A stretch of DNA of 64,000 nucleotides from Nitrososphaerota archaeon (GTDB lineage Archaea > Thermoproteota > Nitrososphaeria > Nitrososphaerales > JACPRH01): positions 1-64,000 of the forward strand of contig JACPRH010000014.1 of assembly GCA_016190055.1 (NCBI GenBank), in the 5' to 3' direction. Of the stretch, positions 39,855 through 50,997 are shown piece by piece. A program made the translations under genes and the position numbers. The notes under the pieces are model-generated. The model ran no database searches. It was not told the origin of the DNA and was given only the letters and a program-made list of their open reading frames with translations. The first letter of the stretch is position 1. Each line of letters begins with the position of its first letter.

Positions 39855-40589
39855 TTGAGAAGTATCAGAACCCGAATCCTGCTTCCAATAATAATACTAA
39901 TCATCGCCGCTACTAGTGTGATTCTAGGAACTACTTACCTAACTTCACCACCCCAAACTCAGGTAAATGAAACCGTCAAAGGTGAAGTCGCCCTGCCTAA
40001 GCCGATTACGGCAGGCACAGTTTCTGTTGAGGAAGCCCTTGAGCGACGCGCCTCGATACGAAACTATACTGATCAGCCCATTACAATGCAGCAGGTCTCA
40101 CAGCTCCTTTGGGCAGCCCAAGGCATAACGCGACCGTCATGGGGAGGCCGCACAGCACCATCAGCAGGCGGAACCTACCCCTTAGAAGTATACCTAGTCG
40201 TAGCAAAGAACGGCGTAGAGGGGTTGACTGCAGGCGTATACCAGTATATCCCTCAGAGACACGAGATTACCTTAACAGTATTAGGCGACCGGGTTTCCAA
40301 TCTCTCTGCTGCTGCGCTTAACCAATCGTGGGTGGCAGATGCAAGAATCAACATCGTGATAGCTGCGGTCTACGAGCGAACTACAGACAGATATGGTGAG
40401 AGAGGTGTTCAGTACGTACATATGGAGGCGGGGCACGCTGCCCAAAATCTCTACCTTGAAGCCACCGCGCTCAATCTTGGAATGGTATCAATAGGAGCGT
40501 TCAACGATGAGCAGGTTCAAAAGGTGTGTGAGCTGCCAAAGGAGCAGAAGCCGCTCTACGTCATCCCAATAGGCCATCCGCGCAGCTGA
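39855..40589 (+). CDS. SagB-like nitroreductase with N-terminal signal/anchor
   Basis: EEALERRASIRNYTDQPITMQQVSQLLWAAQGIT…APSAGGTYPLEVYLV. Confidence 0.85.
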   Translation: MRSIRTRILLPIIILIIAATSVILGTTYLTSPPQTQVNETVKGEVALPKPITAGTVSVEEALERRASIRNYTDQPITMQQVSQLLWAAQGITRPSWGGRTAPSAGGTYPLEVYLVVAKNGVEGLTAGVYQYIPQRHEITLTVLGDRVSNLSAAALNQSWVADARINIVIAAVYERTTDRYGERGVQYVHMEAGHAAQNLYLEATALNLGMVSIGAFNDEQVQKVCELPKEQKPLYVIPIGHPRS

Positions 40590-40821
40590 TATCCAGTAGC
40601 CCAAGGGTTAGTTCATCATAGTAGACAATAAGTGGATGTTGCTCATCTTACTAAAGTCAATCTATCCTTTGGCGGAAATCGTCCAGTGACTATTCGAGAA
40701 GTTGAACAGGATGCAACCAAGACTTTCGCCAAAGTATAGACTGACTCTAACTAATAATACGTACCGATATTAAATGACCTGGAATCATCAAACGGTACAT
40801 GTCTGTAGAAGTTTCATATAA

Positions 40822-41643
40822 ATGAGGCTTTTATATTTAGATGTCGTAATTACAACTGAATACAGTATGAAAATTTATGCGCTCCTCTCTGGGAGATTTG
40901 GAGAGAAGGTAATCGGTAACCTTGTGAACCTTTCAAACTTTTGCAGGGTCTGTGGAGCAACCTGCAATTACTGCCGCTCCGGGCAGCCCTCGTTCGGCCC
41001 TAGCATCTCAGGTATCCACAATGCGTCGAACGATATCCCATCAGTTCTGGACGATCCAGAGAGTTATCTGCCAAAGAACCCACCTCAAGTAGACATCATA
41101 CTCCCTATTGGAATACACCTAGACATGCTTGCAGTCATGCCTAAGCTGGTTAAGATGACAGGCGCCAGAGGAGTAATCGTACCGATTGAGGACGTCGGCT
41201 GGTGCCCACAGAAAATGCATCAAAGCCTAAAGAAGGAGTTAGATGAGATGGGAGTTGAAAGTGCCTTCCCGAAACCCTTCTGCGCTCTAGAGGAGAACGG
41301 CTCGCCGGTCATCGATAGCTTCGTCAGAGAGTTCAAAATCGGTCGACCTCAGCTTGCAGCCAAAATCCGTGACGGAGTTATCTGTGAAGTCAAGGTCGTC
41401 CGAAGCGCTCCCTGCGGCAGCACTTGGTTCACAGCCCACGAAATCAACAAGCTAAAGATAGACAGCTTGGATAAGGTGGTCTGGAAATCTCATCGCGGAT
41501 ACCCTTGCACAGCCGGCATGCACATAGATCCTGAAACAGGAGAACCGTTCCTGAACTTATCCGGTCAAATCATTCTAGACGCTGTACACAACGCCCTCTC
41601 AATGGAACACGAAACAGCCCCACTTATCAGAAGACGAGACTAA
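40822..41643 (+). CDS. DUF166-like Cys-rich protein
   Basis: CRVCGATCNYCRSG and C-terminal SAPCGSTWF…YPCTAGMHID. Confidence 0.7.
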   Translation: MRLLYLDVVITTEYSMKIYALLSGRFGEKVIGNLVNLSNFCRVCGATCNYCRSGQPSFGPSISGIHNASNDIPSVLDDPESYLPKNPPQVDIILPIGIHLDMLAVMPKLVKMTGARGVIVPIEDVGWCPQKMHQSLKKELDEMGVESAFPKPFCALEENGSPVIDSFVREFKIGRPQLAAKIRDGVICEVKVVRSAPCGSTWFTAHEINKLKIDSLDKVVWKSHRGYPCTAGMHIDPETGEPFLNLSGQIILDAVHNALSMEHETAPLIRRRD

Positions 41644-41687
41644 ACAAGCAAACGGCCACCAACAGCTAGATAGCAAGCAAGTAGGTT

Positions 41688-43070
41688 TCAACCTGTAAGG
41701 CTACGTATTGGCGACGGGATTTGACCGCCTCGTCTCACGAATCTCGCCGAGCTGAAGCGGCTGACAGGCATAACTACGCTTGAACCTAGGAGACCTCCGA
41801 AGTCCACGTGATCTCCTGCCTTCTTACCTGGTACGGGTATTATGCGGACTCCCAGCGGTTTGTTGTTAATCATCCCGATGGCCATTTCATCTAGGATAAT
41901 GGCGGCAATAGTCTCTACGGACGTATCTCCTGGAATTGTCACCATATCAAGCCCCACGGAGCAGACAGAGGTCATCGCCTCAAGCTTCTCAATCGACAAA
42001 GCACCCTTCTCAGCAGCTTCAACCATCCCTGAATCCTCGCTGACAGGGATGAAGGCCCCACTCATGCCGCCGACGAACGAGGTGGCCATGCTTCCACCCT
42101 TCTTCACAGCATCAGTCAACAAGGCGATGGCCGCAGTGGAGCCTGGTGCTCCGCAGTATTCGATGCCCATTGCTTCAATGATGTTCGCGATGCTCTCGCC
42201 CTCAGCGGGTGTTGGGGCGAGAGAAAGATCAACTATGCCGAACTTTACGTTCAAACGCTTCGCAACCTCGCGGCCGATCAGCTCTCCGACACGTGTAATC
42301 TTGAAGGAGGCCCGCTTAATCTTCTCAGCCAAGGCCCTGAAATCGAGGTCATCACTCTTCTCCACGATCACTCGAATTACACCGGGTCCGCTAATACCAA
42401 CGTTAAGAGTCGCCTCAGCTTCCCCTACGCCATGGTAGGCACCAGGCATGAAGGGCGTGTCGGGCGGCGAGTTAACGTAGACGCCGAGCTTGGCGCAGCC
42501 TACGCCGCTTCTGCTCCTAGTCAACTCAGCGGTCTCATGGATGACTTCACCCATCTTCAACGCCGCGTCAACATTAATTCCAGCTCGGCTCTCCGCAATA
42601 TTTACGCAGGAGCAGACCCGTTCAGTAGAGCTTAGAGCCTTAGGAATAGAGTTGATGAGAGCAATATCTCCGCCTGTCCAGCCTTTCTGGACTATGGCGC
42701 CGTATCCGCCTAGATAGTCCACCCCGACCTTTTCAGCGGCGCGGTTCAGCGTCTCAGCGATGCCGATTGCTCGTGACACCGCCTCCTCGGCAGTTAGTCC
42801 AGCAACAGCGGATTCGAGTAGAAGCGCTACAGGCGTAACTGAGAGCCGTTTGTTAACTATAGGGATTCCGTATCGGTACTCAACGTCTTTAGCTTCATCA
42901 AGCAGATGCTCAGCCACAGTAGTGACCTTGGAGTAGATGCGGGATTTCATCGCATCATAGTCTCTGTCGACGCAGTCGAGCAGGTTGATGCCGAGCGTGA
43001 CGGTGCGGATGTTTAGCTTGTTGAGATGAATCATCTCAAATGTTTCGACGACCTCATCTTTCGAGAACAA
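41688..43070 (-). CDS. DUF711 (UPF0210/PFL-like) protein
   Basis: Long ORF with family-typical NIAESRAGINVDAALKMGEVI and FVGGMSGAFIPVSED; paired with an ACT protein. Confidence 0.9.
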   Translation of the reverse strand: MFSKDEVVETFEMIHLNKLNIRTVTLGINLLDCVDRDYDAMKSRIYSKVTTVAEHLLDEAKDVEYRYGIPIVNKRLSVTPVALLLESAVAGLTAEEAVSRAIGIAETLNRAAEKVGVDYLGGYGAIVQKGWTGGDIALINSIPKALSSTERVCSCVNIAESRAGINVDAALKMGEVIHETAELTRSRSGVGCAKLGVYVNSPPDTPFMPGAYHGVGEAEATLNVGISGPGVIRVIVEKSDDLDFRALAEKIKRASFKITRVGELIGREVAKRLNVKFGIVDLSLAPTPAEGESIANIIEAMGIEYCGAPGSTAAIALLTDAVKKGGSMATSFVGGMSGAFIPVSEDSGMVEAAEKGALSIEKLEAMTSVCSVGLDMVTIPGDTSVETIAAIILDEMAIGMINNKPLGVRIIPVPGKKAGDHVDFGGLLGSSVVMPVSRFSSARFVRRGGQIPSPIRSLTG

Positions 43071-43102
43071 GCCTAGATCACCCCTCTTCCTTTTCCTTCC
43101 CG

Positions 43103-43417
43103 CTAGATTCGGTGCATATATCGGAAGACATCTTCATGCTGAGCTATAACTTGAACGCCGAGCTCCTCACCTTTCTGCTTAAGCACATTCTGCAGATCAG
43201 CCATCTTCAAATTTGCCTTAGAGATGTCAATCAGCATAACCATGACGAAGGAGCCGCCCATCTCAGATGAGGTAAGCTCGATGATGTTGGCATTATGCTC
43301 AGCCAAGACAGCGGAGATACCTGCGACAATACCTACGCGGTCTTGCCCAAGCGCGGTGACGATTATCCGTTCCTCTCCCACCATCGTCTTCTTCATAAGC
43401 ACACCCTCTTCCGCCAC
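43103..43417 (-). CDS. ACT-domain protein (UPF0237-like)
   Basis: IIVTALGQDRVGIVAGISAVLAEHNANIIELTSS. Confidence 0.9.
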   Translation of the reverse strand: MAEEGVLMKKTMVGEERIIVTALGQDRVGIVAGISAVLAEHNANIIELTSSEMGGSFVMVMLIDISKANLKMADLQNVLKQKGEELGVQVIAQHEDVFRYMHRI

Positions 43418-43490
43418 GATGCCTCAAGCACCGCTTAAATGTTCCCATCTTTCCGGAAGTAGTTCTGTTTACGTCTCACTGCTAGACCGC

Positions 43491-43664
43491 TTAGAAGAGT
43501 TCGTCTTCCTCTCTAACATCCTCTTCCTTTAACGGCAGCTTCTTCAACACGCCAAGCCGGTGTCCGCAGTTAGGGCATTTCAGCAACCGGTAGGTCGAAG
43601 AGTTCTGTGGGCCCGGCTCCTCCTTATACTGAAGGTTACATTCAAGGCAGAAATACTCATCCAT
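43491..43664 (-). CDS. Small zinc-ribbon protein (MDEYFCLECNLQYKEEPGPQNSSTYRLLKCPNCGHRLGVLKK…)
   Basis: 57-codon ORF with two CxxC pairs; absent from the ORF track. Confidence 0.75.
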   Translation of the reverse strand: MDEYFCLECNLQYKEEPGPQNSSTYRLLKCPNCGHRLGVLKKLPLKEEDVREEDELF

Positions 43665-43858
43665 CTCAGTCTATAGACACCTGAGAAGTAGATGGTGCTG
43701 CTAAGATATATTCAGCTGTCCCGCAACCTATCAAAAGCGGGCCTTGTTTGACACACCAACACCGTTTACTGCTCCCGCATCTTCAGTGATTCGTTGATCG
43801 ATCCAGTTTCTACAGAGTTAGATATATATGCCAGCTCTATCACCTCTACCATGACGCA

Positions 43859-44260
43859 ATGAACGAAGCAACACCGAAACTTCTACCGGAAGAACTAGCT
43901 GTAAAATCAGCCCTCCCCGCACTACGGGCAAGTATAGCCAAGGAGCTAATGGAAAAGCACGGAATGACGCAGACCCAGATAGCTGATTTACTCGGAGTAA
44001 CTCAGACAGCAGTCAGCTACTACCTCCGCGATAAAAGAGGCTTCGGCGCCAGAGACTCAGTGCAAGAAGAAGAAGTAAGAAAAACCATCACAGAAATCGC
44101 GTTGATGCTATCACAGAAAGAAGTCAACCGCAGAGCAGTAGCCACAAAATTCACAGAAGCCCTCCTCTACATCCGAAGACACAGACTCCTCTGCAACGTC
44201 CACAAACAGTTCGAACCCCAACTAGACCTCACAGCCTGCGACGTCTGCGACACCTCCTAA
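43859..44260 (+). CDS. HTH regulator with C-terminal C..H…CxxC motif
   Basis: HGMTQTQIADLLGVTQTAVSYYLRDKRG; LLCNVHKQFEPQLDLTACDVC. Confidence 0.85.
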   Translation: MNEATPKLLPEELAVKSALPALRASIAKELMEKHGMTQTQIADLLGVTQTAVSYYLRDKRGFGARDSVQEEEVRKTITEIALMLSQKEVNRRAVATKFTEALLYIRRHRLLCNVHKQFEPQLDLTACDVCDTS

Positions 44261-44622
44261 GAAAAAATATCGCGTTTAACCTAACTGCGGTCAGCGTCGA
44301 CTCTTTGAACGATCGTCCAATAGACACCTTCTCTCCAGTCTTAATCATGAAAGAGCGAACAAAACCTAGTATTGGAATTATTTAGTTCAACAGTGAAGCA
44401 CTTGCGTCCTACGAAAAATATCAGGCGCAGGCATGTGGCTCCTGCACCGTGGGGAATATACTAACCAGCCTGTTGCGGGCCGCCACAACCCCACCTTCAC
44501 AGCGCACGACGTATTGTGAAGTTCAGAACAGCCTTATCCTCAATAAATATAAGTTTATCTCAACAATAGAGAAGTAACCGCGTCTCCGCAATAATGCTCA
44601 GAAAAATCGGTTAGTAGTAAAT

Positions 44623-44723
44623 GGGGTCGGTGGGATTTGAACCCACGTTCACATGGGATCTCGAACCGCTACAGGTCAGGGTACCCGAGCCATGCATCTT
44701 AGACCATGCTCGACTACGACCCC
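44623..44723 (-). tRNA. tRNA, best fit Pro(CGG), with a 26-nt canonical intron
   Basis: GGGGTCG/CGACCCC acceptor, CATGG/CCATG anticodon stem, T-arm GTGGG-TTCAAAT-CCCAC; CTCG/CGAG central helix with 3-nt bulges fits a BHB at 37/38. Confidence 0.7.
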
Positions 44724-44835
44724 AGAGAACCTGACCGAAAAAGAACCTAATTAAATTAATCCTTTCACTCACTGCCAAATGTGAACGTAAAGGTTAATAG
44801 CTCACCTAAAAGATGGCGTAACAGCCTCGGATCGT

Positions 44836-44945
44836 GCCTCGGTGCCTCACATCGAGGAGAGAGAGCTCAGTCTGGTAGAGCACCACCTTGGTAGATCAAC
44901 AGATACAGAGAGGTGGGGGTCCCGGGTCCAAATCCCGGCCGAGGC
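44836..44945 (+). tRNA. tRNA-Thr(GGU) with two introns (acceptor/D junction and 37/38)
   Basis: GCCTCGG/CCGAGGC acceptor, CCACC/GGTGG anticodon stem, TTGGTA loop, T-arm CCGGG-TCCAAAT-CCCGG; 73-nt mature after removing ~20 and ~17 nt. Confidence 0.75.
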
Positions 44946-45017
44946 TCCTCTACAATTAATCTTAGAATAAGAAGTGAAAGAAAAAAGGTAGCGAAGGGAG
45001 TCGCTTGCAGGCTCGCT

Positions 45018-45608
45018 TTACTCGATTTTGATTTTTTGGCCTTGAGGCTTCTCCGCGCCAGTTTTCTTTATTGTGATATCTAGTATTCCGTTCTTGTAGC
45101 TCGCTTTGATGCTGTCAGCTTTAACCTCAGTGGGCAGTTCGACCTTCTTGTAGTACTTCCTCGGGGCTTCTACTGAGATTACCAGTGATTTGTCTTCGAG
45201 ATTGAGGTTTATGTTCTCCTTCTCGACGCCTGGTAGCTCCGCGATGATTCTTACCTGATCCTTTTCATCAAAGACGTCTACTAGTGGTTCACGCTTCTCG
45301 CTTAGTTCAATAGGTTCTCTTCCGCGTGGAGAAGGCTTGATGTTTCCGAATTCACGAACCACTGGTTTGCCATCAGGCCCGACTGTGACTGAATACCCGT
45401 AGACGAAGGGACCTATTTCACGGACTTTGCCCCCGCCGGGGAGATCTCGCTCTCTGACAAGTTCTTTAGGCACGTTTTTCTGGATGTCTTTGAATGCTTC
45501 TTCAAAGTACCTGTCCATTTCTTCGAAGTAGTCCTCCAGTTCTCTGTCGAAGGGTGAGAAGAATGGGAGACGTTTTCTACGAGACCGATTTGGGAAATCT
45601 TCGGACAT
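45018..45608 (-). CDS. Hsp20/alpha-crystallin small heat-shock protein
   Basis: VRIIAELPGVEKENINLNLEDKSLVISVE…YKNGILDITIKK. Confidence 0.93.
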   Translation of the reverse strand: MSEDFPNRSRRKRLPFFSPFDRELEDYFEEMDRYFEEAFKDIQKNVPKELVRERDLPGGGKVREIGPFVYGYSVTVGPDGKPVVREFGNIKPSPRGREPIELSEKREPLVDVFDEKDQVRIIAELPGVEKENINLNLEDKSLVISVEAPRKYYKKVELPTEVKADSIKASYKNGILDITIKKTGAEKPQGQKIKIE

Positions 45609-45748
45609 TTACTCCTTCAACCTCCGTTGGTTAGGAGAATTAGAGTGGCTTCCCGATATTTTAATTGAGCTGCTGTTTTGCAGATTCTCGCAAGCCATAG
45701 TTAGTCACCTTTAGTTAGTAACCTTATGTATTTATATGTTGTGCGCTA

Positions 45749-46447
45749 CTAGTCCAGAGACAGTGCGAGACGCCGCTTAAGCTCCTCCAAAGACCGCTCA
45801 ACCTCCTTCTCCCGCACATTCAAACGCTCCGAAAGTGACACTACATCCAAAGCATCATCAGAGGTCATGAATGAATACAAGATACTTCGCTCAAGAGGAT
45901 CCTCGAAGTTGGAGCGAACAGCATCGTGAACACGTCTTATCACAGTCTGCCTAAGCTTCAAAAGCGAAACCTTGTGCCGCTCCAGCTCCCCAACCCGCTC
46001 ATCAAGCCTCTTGAGCATATCACGCGAAGACCTCAGAAAATCACTTAACTCCTGATCAGCTCCGTCAGATTCGTCGATCGCCTTAGGAGATGCCGCGTCT
46101 CTGAAGCTACGTTTCGCCTCATCCTGGTTAGGGGCAATGTCCCTCAACCTGATGCTGACATCATCCTCTGTAATCCCAATTGACATGTAGATGGAGCGGT
46201 TCAGCCGGTAATACTTCCTCTTCGGTGCCGGAAGATCACTCTTCGCACTATAGGGGCTGACGAAACCCGCTCTCTCAAGGAGCTCAAGATGCTTCAGAAT
46301 CGCCTGCTGACTTATCCCGAGATCCCTAGAAAGCTGGATAAAGTAGCGGGGCTCTTGGGCAAGCAACAGCAGAATCCTGCGCCGAGTCTCATTACCTAGA
46401 AGATCAAGTATGCGGTACTCCTCATCCGAGGGCTCTTCGAACATCAA
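45749..46447 (-). CDS. ArsR-like winged-helix regulator with coiled coil
   Basis: LLGNETRRRILLLLAQEPRYFIQLSRDLGISQQAILKHLELLERAGFV. Confidence 0.88.
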   Translation of the reverse strand: MMFEEPSDEEYRILDLLGNETRRRILLLLAQEPRYFIQLSRDLGISQQAILKHLELLERAGFVSPYSAKSDLPAPKRKYYRLNRSIYMSIGITEDDVSIRLRDIAPNQDEAKRSFRDAASPKAIDESDGADQELSDFLRSSRDMLKRLDERVGELERHKVSLLKLRQTVIRRVHDAVRSNFEDPLERSILYSFMTSDDALDVVSLSERLNVREKEVERSLEELKRRLALSLD

Positions 46448-46554
46448 TATTCCCTACTATTCAGCAGCTAATAAACTGTTATCCATTAATGTTACTAACC
46501 TAACGTGTGTAACCGCCCGCGCACTATCTAAGCGAATTAGCTGATGCTACATTG

Positions 46555-47736
46555 TTATCCTGCGGGCGGTGGCCTCACACCTAACACTACGCTAACAGAC
46601 ATTTCTTTGCCGTCACGAATAATCTTCAAAGTCACTGTGTCGCCAGGACTCTTGTTCCGCTCGGTGTAGAGAAGAAGATCATTTAGATTCCGAGTGGTTA
46701 CGCTGTCTATTCCTACAATTATATCGCCGCCTATAGGCACATTCTGCCCTCCGATATTCGCCTGACGATCGCTCCCCTTGAGCCCAGCCGTCGCAGCAGG
46801 ACTATTAGGTAATACTGAAAGTACTAGGAAGCCCTTCGCCTCAGGCAGATTCATAGCCTTAGCTACATCAGCAGTCATATCCACACCTTGAATACCAACC
46901 CAAGGATGATTGTATGAACCAGTCTTGATAATAGAGTCTGCAATACGCCTAACAGTGTGCGAAGGAATAGCCAAGCCGACACCCTCCGACGCACCTGACT
47001 GAGAGAAGATTAACGTGTTGACGCCTACAACCTGCCCCTGCATATTCAACAATGGGCCGCCGGAGTTCCCCGGATTGACAGCCGCATCAGTTTGAACTAA
47101 ATCTATCAACAAATATCCGCCAGTACCAGTGGTGCTTCTGCCAAGCTGACTGACTATGCCCAGAGTCATCGATCCGCTGAGGCCAAAGGGGTTACCAATA
47201 GCCGCTACCTGCTCTCCGACTTGAAGTGCGCTGGAATTCCCCAAAGGGACAGGCTTCAAAGCATGCGATTGATTAGTAATACTTAGAACCGCCAAATCAC
47301 CATATATATCTGTACCAACCAGTTTCGCAGACACGATTGTCCCATCAAGAAAGGTCACCGAAATGCTCTGCTGACCAGCTACAACGTGATTGTTAGTGAT
47401 AATATGTCCCAAATTATCGTAGAGGAAGCCTGATCCTTGAGCTGACCCGTTAGGAGTGGTTACAAGTATCGCGACTACCGAACCCTCAACCTTCTTGAAC
47501 AGGTCAACAGGAGACAGAGTGCCTTCTCCGCTCAAGGTTGTTGTCACAGTCGTGGTGGCAACAACTGTAGTCACAGTAACTGATTGAGTTGAAGAAACAG
47601 TGCTTACGCTACTGTTGCCGCCTCCAATCAAGGGGGTTCCGCCCTGCATATTGAGAACGCTAGGGCCAAGTAGAAAGCTGACTGCAAGAATTATAACAAG
47701 AACGACGATTAGCGCAAGAAGACCTTTAGAAGCCAT
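46555..47736 (-). CDS. HtrA/DegP-like serine protease with PDZ domain
   Basis: NNHVVAG, GDLAVLSI, NPGNSGGPLLN, C-terminal PDZ. Confidence 0.95.
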   Translation of the reverse strand: MASKGLLALIVVLVIILAVSFLLGPSVLNMQGGTPLIGGGNSSVSTVSSTQSVTVTTVVATTTVTTTLSGEGTLSPVDLFKKVEGSVVAILVTTPNGSAQGSGFLYDNLGHIITNNHVVAGQQSISVTFLDGTIVSAKLVGTDIYGDLAVLSITNQSHALKPVPLGNSSALQVGEQVAAIGNPFGLSGSMTLGIVSQLGRSTTGTGGYLLIDLVQTDAAVNPGNSGGPLLNMQGQVVGVNTLIFSQSGASEGVGLAIPSHTVRRIADSIIKTGSYNHPWVGIQGVDMTADVAKAMNLPEAKGFLVLSVLPNSPAATAGLKGSDRQANIGGQNVPIGGDIIVGIDSVTTRNLNDLLLYTERNKSPGDTVTLKIIRDGKEMSVSVVLGVRPPPAG

Positions 47737-47747
47737 ACTAGTCTACT

Positions 47748-48572
47748 TTGTACGTAGTAAGTATAGAAAGAAAAGGGTTTCGCAGCATAAGCAAAAATCG
47801 GGGAATGTTTTTTAGGCGAACTAATGTCTTAACGACTGTGATTACAGTAGAGTTCAGCTTGCTACTTGTGGAGTTGATTCTGCTGATAGTTACTGTGATA
47901 TTGCTTGTAATGAACCTCAGAGAAGAGAAGGGGCGGCAAGACCTCATCAAGGAAGTGGGGCGCGCTACAAAGGTTCTAACAAGGCAGGAGTACTTCAACG
48001 AGGTTATCCGCAGCTACCACGACGCTAAAAAATCAATTTTCGGCTGCGTCACAGGAAGCCCACCGGATGGTGAGGAGGAGGGAGAGATGATTGATACGAT
48101 TGTGAAGCACATTCGAGATCTCACGAAGGAAGGAGTCAAAATCACATTCATGATACCGAAGTTCACAGACCGACTTCACATCGGATACAGGTACAGCCAA
48201 GCCGGTGCAGAGGTTTTCTACAACAACTGCGCCCTAGTAAATGACGCTCGCTACATGGTGATAGACGACCGCTTCGTCCTCATAGGTGTACCTGAGAAGG
48301 TCGGAGAGAACGAACCTACGAAAAAGGGATACCGAATACCATCTATCGGCATCTCCGCCATCATAAGAGAACATTATGATCAATGCGCAAACAGCAAGTT
48401 CACCGCCACCTACGAAGAATACGTGAAAGAGATTATTCAAGAGATGAAGCGGATCAAACCTGAACTGGACTTCGAACCAGTCGCCCGAGAACTACAGATC
48501 CCCATCGGTGAACTAAAACGAATAGACACACTCAACATAACTCCAAAGCCCACCCTGAAGGTCAATATCTAA
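47748..48572 (+). CDS. Membrane-anchored PLD-like/TrmB-effector-like domain protein
   Basis: N-terminal TM; soluble domain with VKITFMIPKFTDRLHIGYRYSQAGAEVFYNN and MVIDDRFVLIGVPEK. Confidence 0.5.
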   Translation: MYVVSIERKGFRSISKNRGMFFRRTNVLTTVITVEFSLLLVELILLIVTVILLVMNLREEKGRQDLIKEVGRATKVLTRQEYFNEVIRSYHDAKKSIFGCVTGSPPDGEEEGEMIDTIVKHIRDLTKEGVKITFMIPKFTDRLHIGYRYSQAGAEVFYNNCALVNDARYMVIDDRFVLIGVPEKVGENEPTKKGYRIPSIGISAIIREHYDQCANSKFTATYEEYVKEIIQEMKRIKPELDFEPVARELQIPIGELKRIDTLNITPKPTLKVNI

Positions 48573-48684
48573 CCAAGTTTCTTGCTCACCTAAAGACAGA
48601 AAATACGGGAGCCCGGGCTCCGCGTAACTAACGCAGCGCCTGACAACCTACTGATTTGATTTGTTGATTGTCAAGCCCTTTAGT

Positions 48685-50940
48685 TTACGCGTATTTGCCC
48701 GGGTTCTTGTCGAACTCAGCCTTGCAGCCAGAGCTACAGAAGTAGTACGTCTTTCCTTTGTAGTTTGATTGTATGGCTTTGGGGCTTTCTTTTACCGTCA
48801 TCTTACAGACGGGATCGACTGCCATCTTCTCCTCACTCACCTCCTTAATCTTCCTCGTTTTATGCGATAAGCGTCCCTTCCAGCGTTTAGGGTTGAACCG
48901 CCTCAGCGTCAAAGAGTTTGTAACGACTGTGACTGAACTGAGAGCCATCGCGACCGCCGCTAAAACAGGGTTCATGAAACCGGTTGCAGCCACAGGGATC
49001 AGCCCGACATTATAGATGAACGCCCAGAAGAGGTTCTGCTTTATCTTGCTCATCGTCGACTGGCTCAGCTTAATGGCGGTAGCCACATCTCTTAGATCAT
49101 CTTTGATTAGGACGATGCCTCCTGTTTCGACCGCGACATCTGTTCCGCTCCCGATTGCGATGCCTACATCGGCCTGTGCGAGAGCAGGAGCATCGTTTAT
49201 TCCGTCGCCCACCATCGCGACGATTTTGCCTTCCTCCTGAATCTCCTTAATGACATTCGCTTTATCGGCTGGAAGAACGTTAGCAATCACTCTGCTGACG
49301 CCGACCTGCTGCGCAATAGCCATCGCGGTCTTCTCGTTATCCCCGGTCAGCATAACCACCTCGATCCCCATCTTCTTCAAATCTTCAACAGCCTCTCTGG
49401 ACGACTCCTTCACAGTATCAGCCACAGCGATTAGCCCGATCGGGCGGCTGTCAACCACCTCGATCATAACGGTCTTACCTTCATCTTCTAGGGAGGAGAT
49501 TTTCTCTTCAAACGGCTGCAGATCAATGCCTGCCTCAGACATCAGCCTGCGGTTTCCGAGAAGCACTTGGCGTTTCTCCAAGACCACTTTAACGCCTTGG
49601 CCTGAAACGGCCTCGAACTCAGATGGCTTACCTATCTTGACGCCTCGCGCCTTACTGTAGCGAATAACCGCTTCAGCTAAGGGATGTTCAGAACCCTTCT
49701 CAGCGCTAGCGGCGAGACGAACAATCTCATCCTCGCTTACATTGTCAAGCGGAACCAGATCTGTAACAGAGGGTTCACCTTTCGTTATGGTGCCTGTTTT
49801 GTCGAAAACAATAATGCTAACTTGATAGGCTTTCTCAAGCTGCTCACCACCCTTCAGCAGAATACCGTTCTCCGCACCCCTACCTGTCCCGACGACTATC
49901 GCAGCAGGAGTGGCTAGTCCGAGCGCACAGGGACAGGCAATAATCAGGACTGCAATAAGAGCCGTGAAGGCATGAGTGAAGGTTGAGCCCGCGATGAAGA
50001 GCCATCCCAAGAAGGAGCCGAGAGCCACCAGCACAACCACCGGGACGAAGAAAGAGGAAACCCTGTCCGCAATACGCTCAATCGGTGCACGAGCAGCCTG
50101 AGCCTCCTCGACAAGCTTCACGATTTGAGACAGCGTCGTATCCGCGCCGACCTTAGAGGCGGTGATAGTGAGGAGACCAGTCTTGTTAATTGTAGATCCA
50201 ATAACTTGGGCTCCAACTGTCTTCTCAACCGGAATACTTTCGCCGGTAATCATCGACTCATCAACAGTCGAGTGACCCTCGGCTACAACTCCGTCGACCG
50301 GAATCTTCCCACCCGGTTTAACAACCACAATATTTCCGACCTTGACCTCTTCAACAGGAATTTCAATCTCCTCACCGCTAGCGCGTATGACGGTAGCCAT
50401 CTTAGGCTGCAGCCCGAGGAGCTTCCGAACAGCGTCGGAGGCGCGGCCCTTCACATAATGTTCCAGCAGCTTCCCAAGTGAGATAAAGGCGATGATAAGA
50501 GCCGCAGTGTCATAGTAGACCTCTTGAGTGGCGAAGAAGCTCGGGAGGAAAGTGACGAGAGCACTGTAACCCCAAGCCGCCGAGGTGCCTATGGCGATGA
50601 GCGTATCCATGTTGGCAGATCGGGCTTTAATCGCGTGATACATTCCTTGGTAGAACCTGAAGCCGGCGATGAACTGGACAGGCGTGGCTAGGAGGAAGAG
50701 CAGGAGGTTCTGTGGAACGGCTCCGAGCGGAAGCATTACCCAGGAGAAGATTAGGGCGGGAACGCCGAGGATGAAACTCATAGCGGTGTAGATCTTCAGG
50801 TCGTGCATCTCCTTCTCTGGTCGCGTGAAGGTCTCAAGGCAGGTTTTGCTGCAGAAGTAGTAGGTGGTTCCTCTCACCTCAGCCTTCAGCGCCTGCTCGG
50901 ACTCTTCGACGAACATTCCGCAGACAGGATCTTTTGCCAA
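48685..50940 (-). CDS. Cu-transporting P1B-type ATPase with N- and C-terminal YHS/TRASH domains
   Basis: DKTGT, CPC ([12 protein letters not shown]), [10 protein letters not shown], two DPVC-x-M…FCS…C domains. Confidence 0.95.
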   Translation of the reverse strand: MAKDPVCGMFVEESEQALKAEVRGTTYYFCSKTCLETFTRPEKEMHDLKIYTAMSFILGVPALIFSWVMLPLGAVPQNLLLFLLATPVQFIAGFRFYQGMYHAIKARSANMDTLIAIGTSAAWGYSALVTFLPSFFATQEVYYDTAALIIAFISLGKLLEHYVKGRASDAVRKLLGLQPKMATVIRASGEEIEIPVEEVKVGNIVVVKPGGKIPVDGVVAEGHSTVDESMITGESIPVEKTVGAQVIGSTINKTGLLTITASKVGADTTLSQIVKLVEEAQAARAPIERIADRVSSFFVPVVVLVALGSFLGWLFIAGSTFTHAFTALIAVLIIACPCALGLATPAAIVVGTGRGAENGILLKGGEQLEKAYQVSIIVFDKTGTITKGEPSVTDLVPLDNVSEDEIVRLAASAEKGSEHPLAEAVIRYSKARGVKIGKPSEFEAVSGQGVKVVLEKRQVLLGNRRLMSEAGIDLQPFEEKISSLEDEGKTVMIEVVDSRPIGLIAVADTVKESSREAVEDLKKMGIEVVMLTGDNEKTAMAIAQQVGVSRVIANVLPADKANVIKEIQEEGKIVAMVGDGINDAPALAQADVGIAIGSGTDVAVETGGIVLIKDDLRDVATAIKLSQSTMSKIKQNLFWAFIYNVGLIPVAATGFMNPVLAAVAMALSSVTVVTNSLTLRRFNPKRWKGRLSHKTRKIKEVSEEKMAVDPVCKMTVKESPKAIQSNYKGKTYYFCSSGCKAEFDKNPGKYA

Positions 50941-50997
50941 GATAGCTTCCCCTCCTCACCTAAGGTAGAAACTGGATAGGTTTAGAGATTTCTCGTA

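Noticed and set aside
41842-42438. 198-aa plus-strand ORF
   Set aside because: Antisense to the DUF711 gene; Ser/Pro/Met-rich shadow translation.
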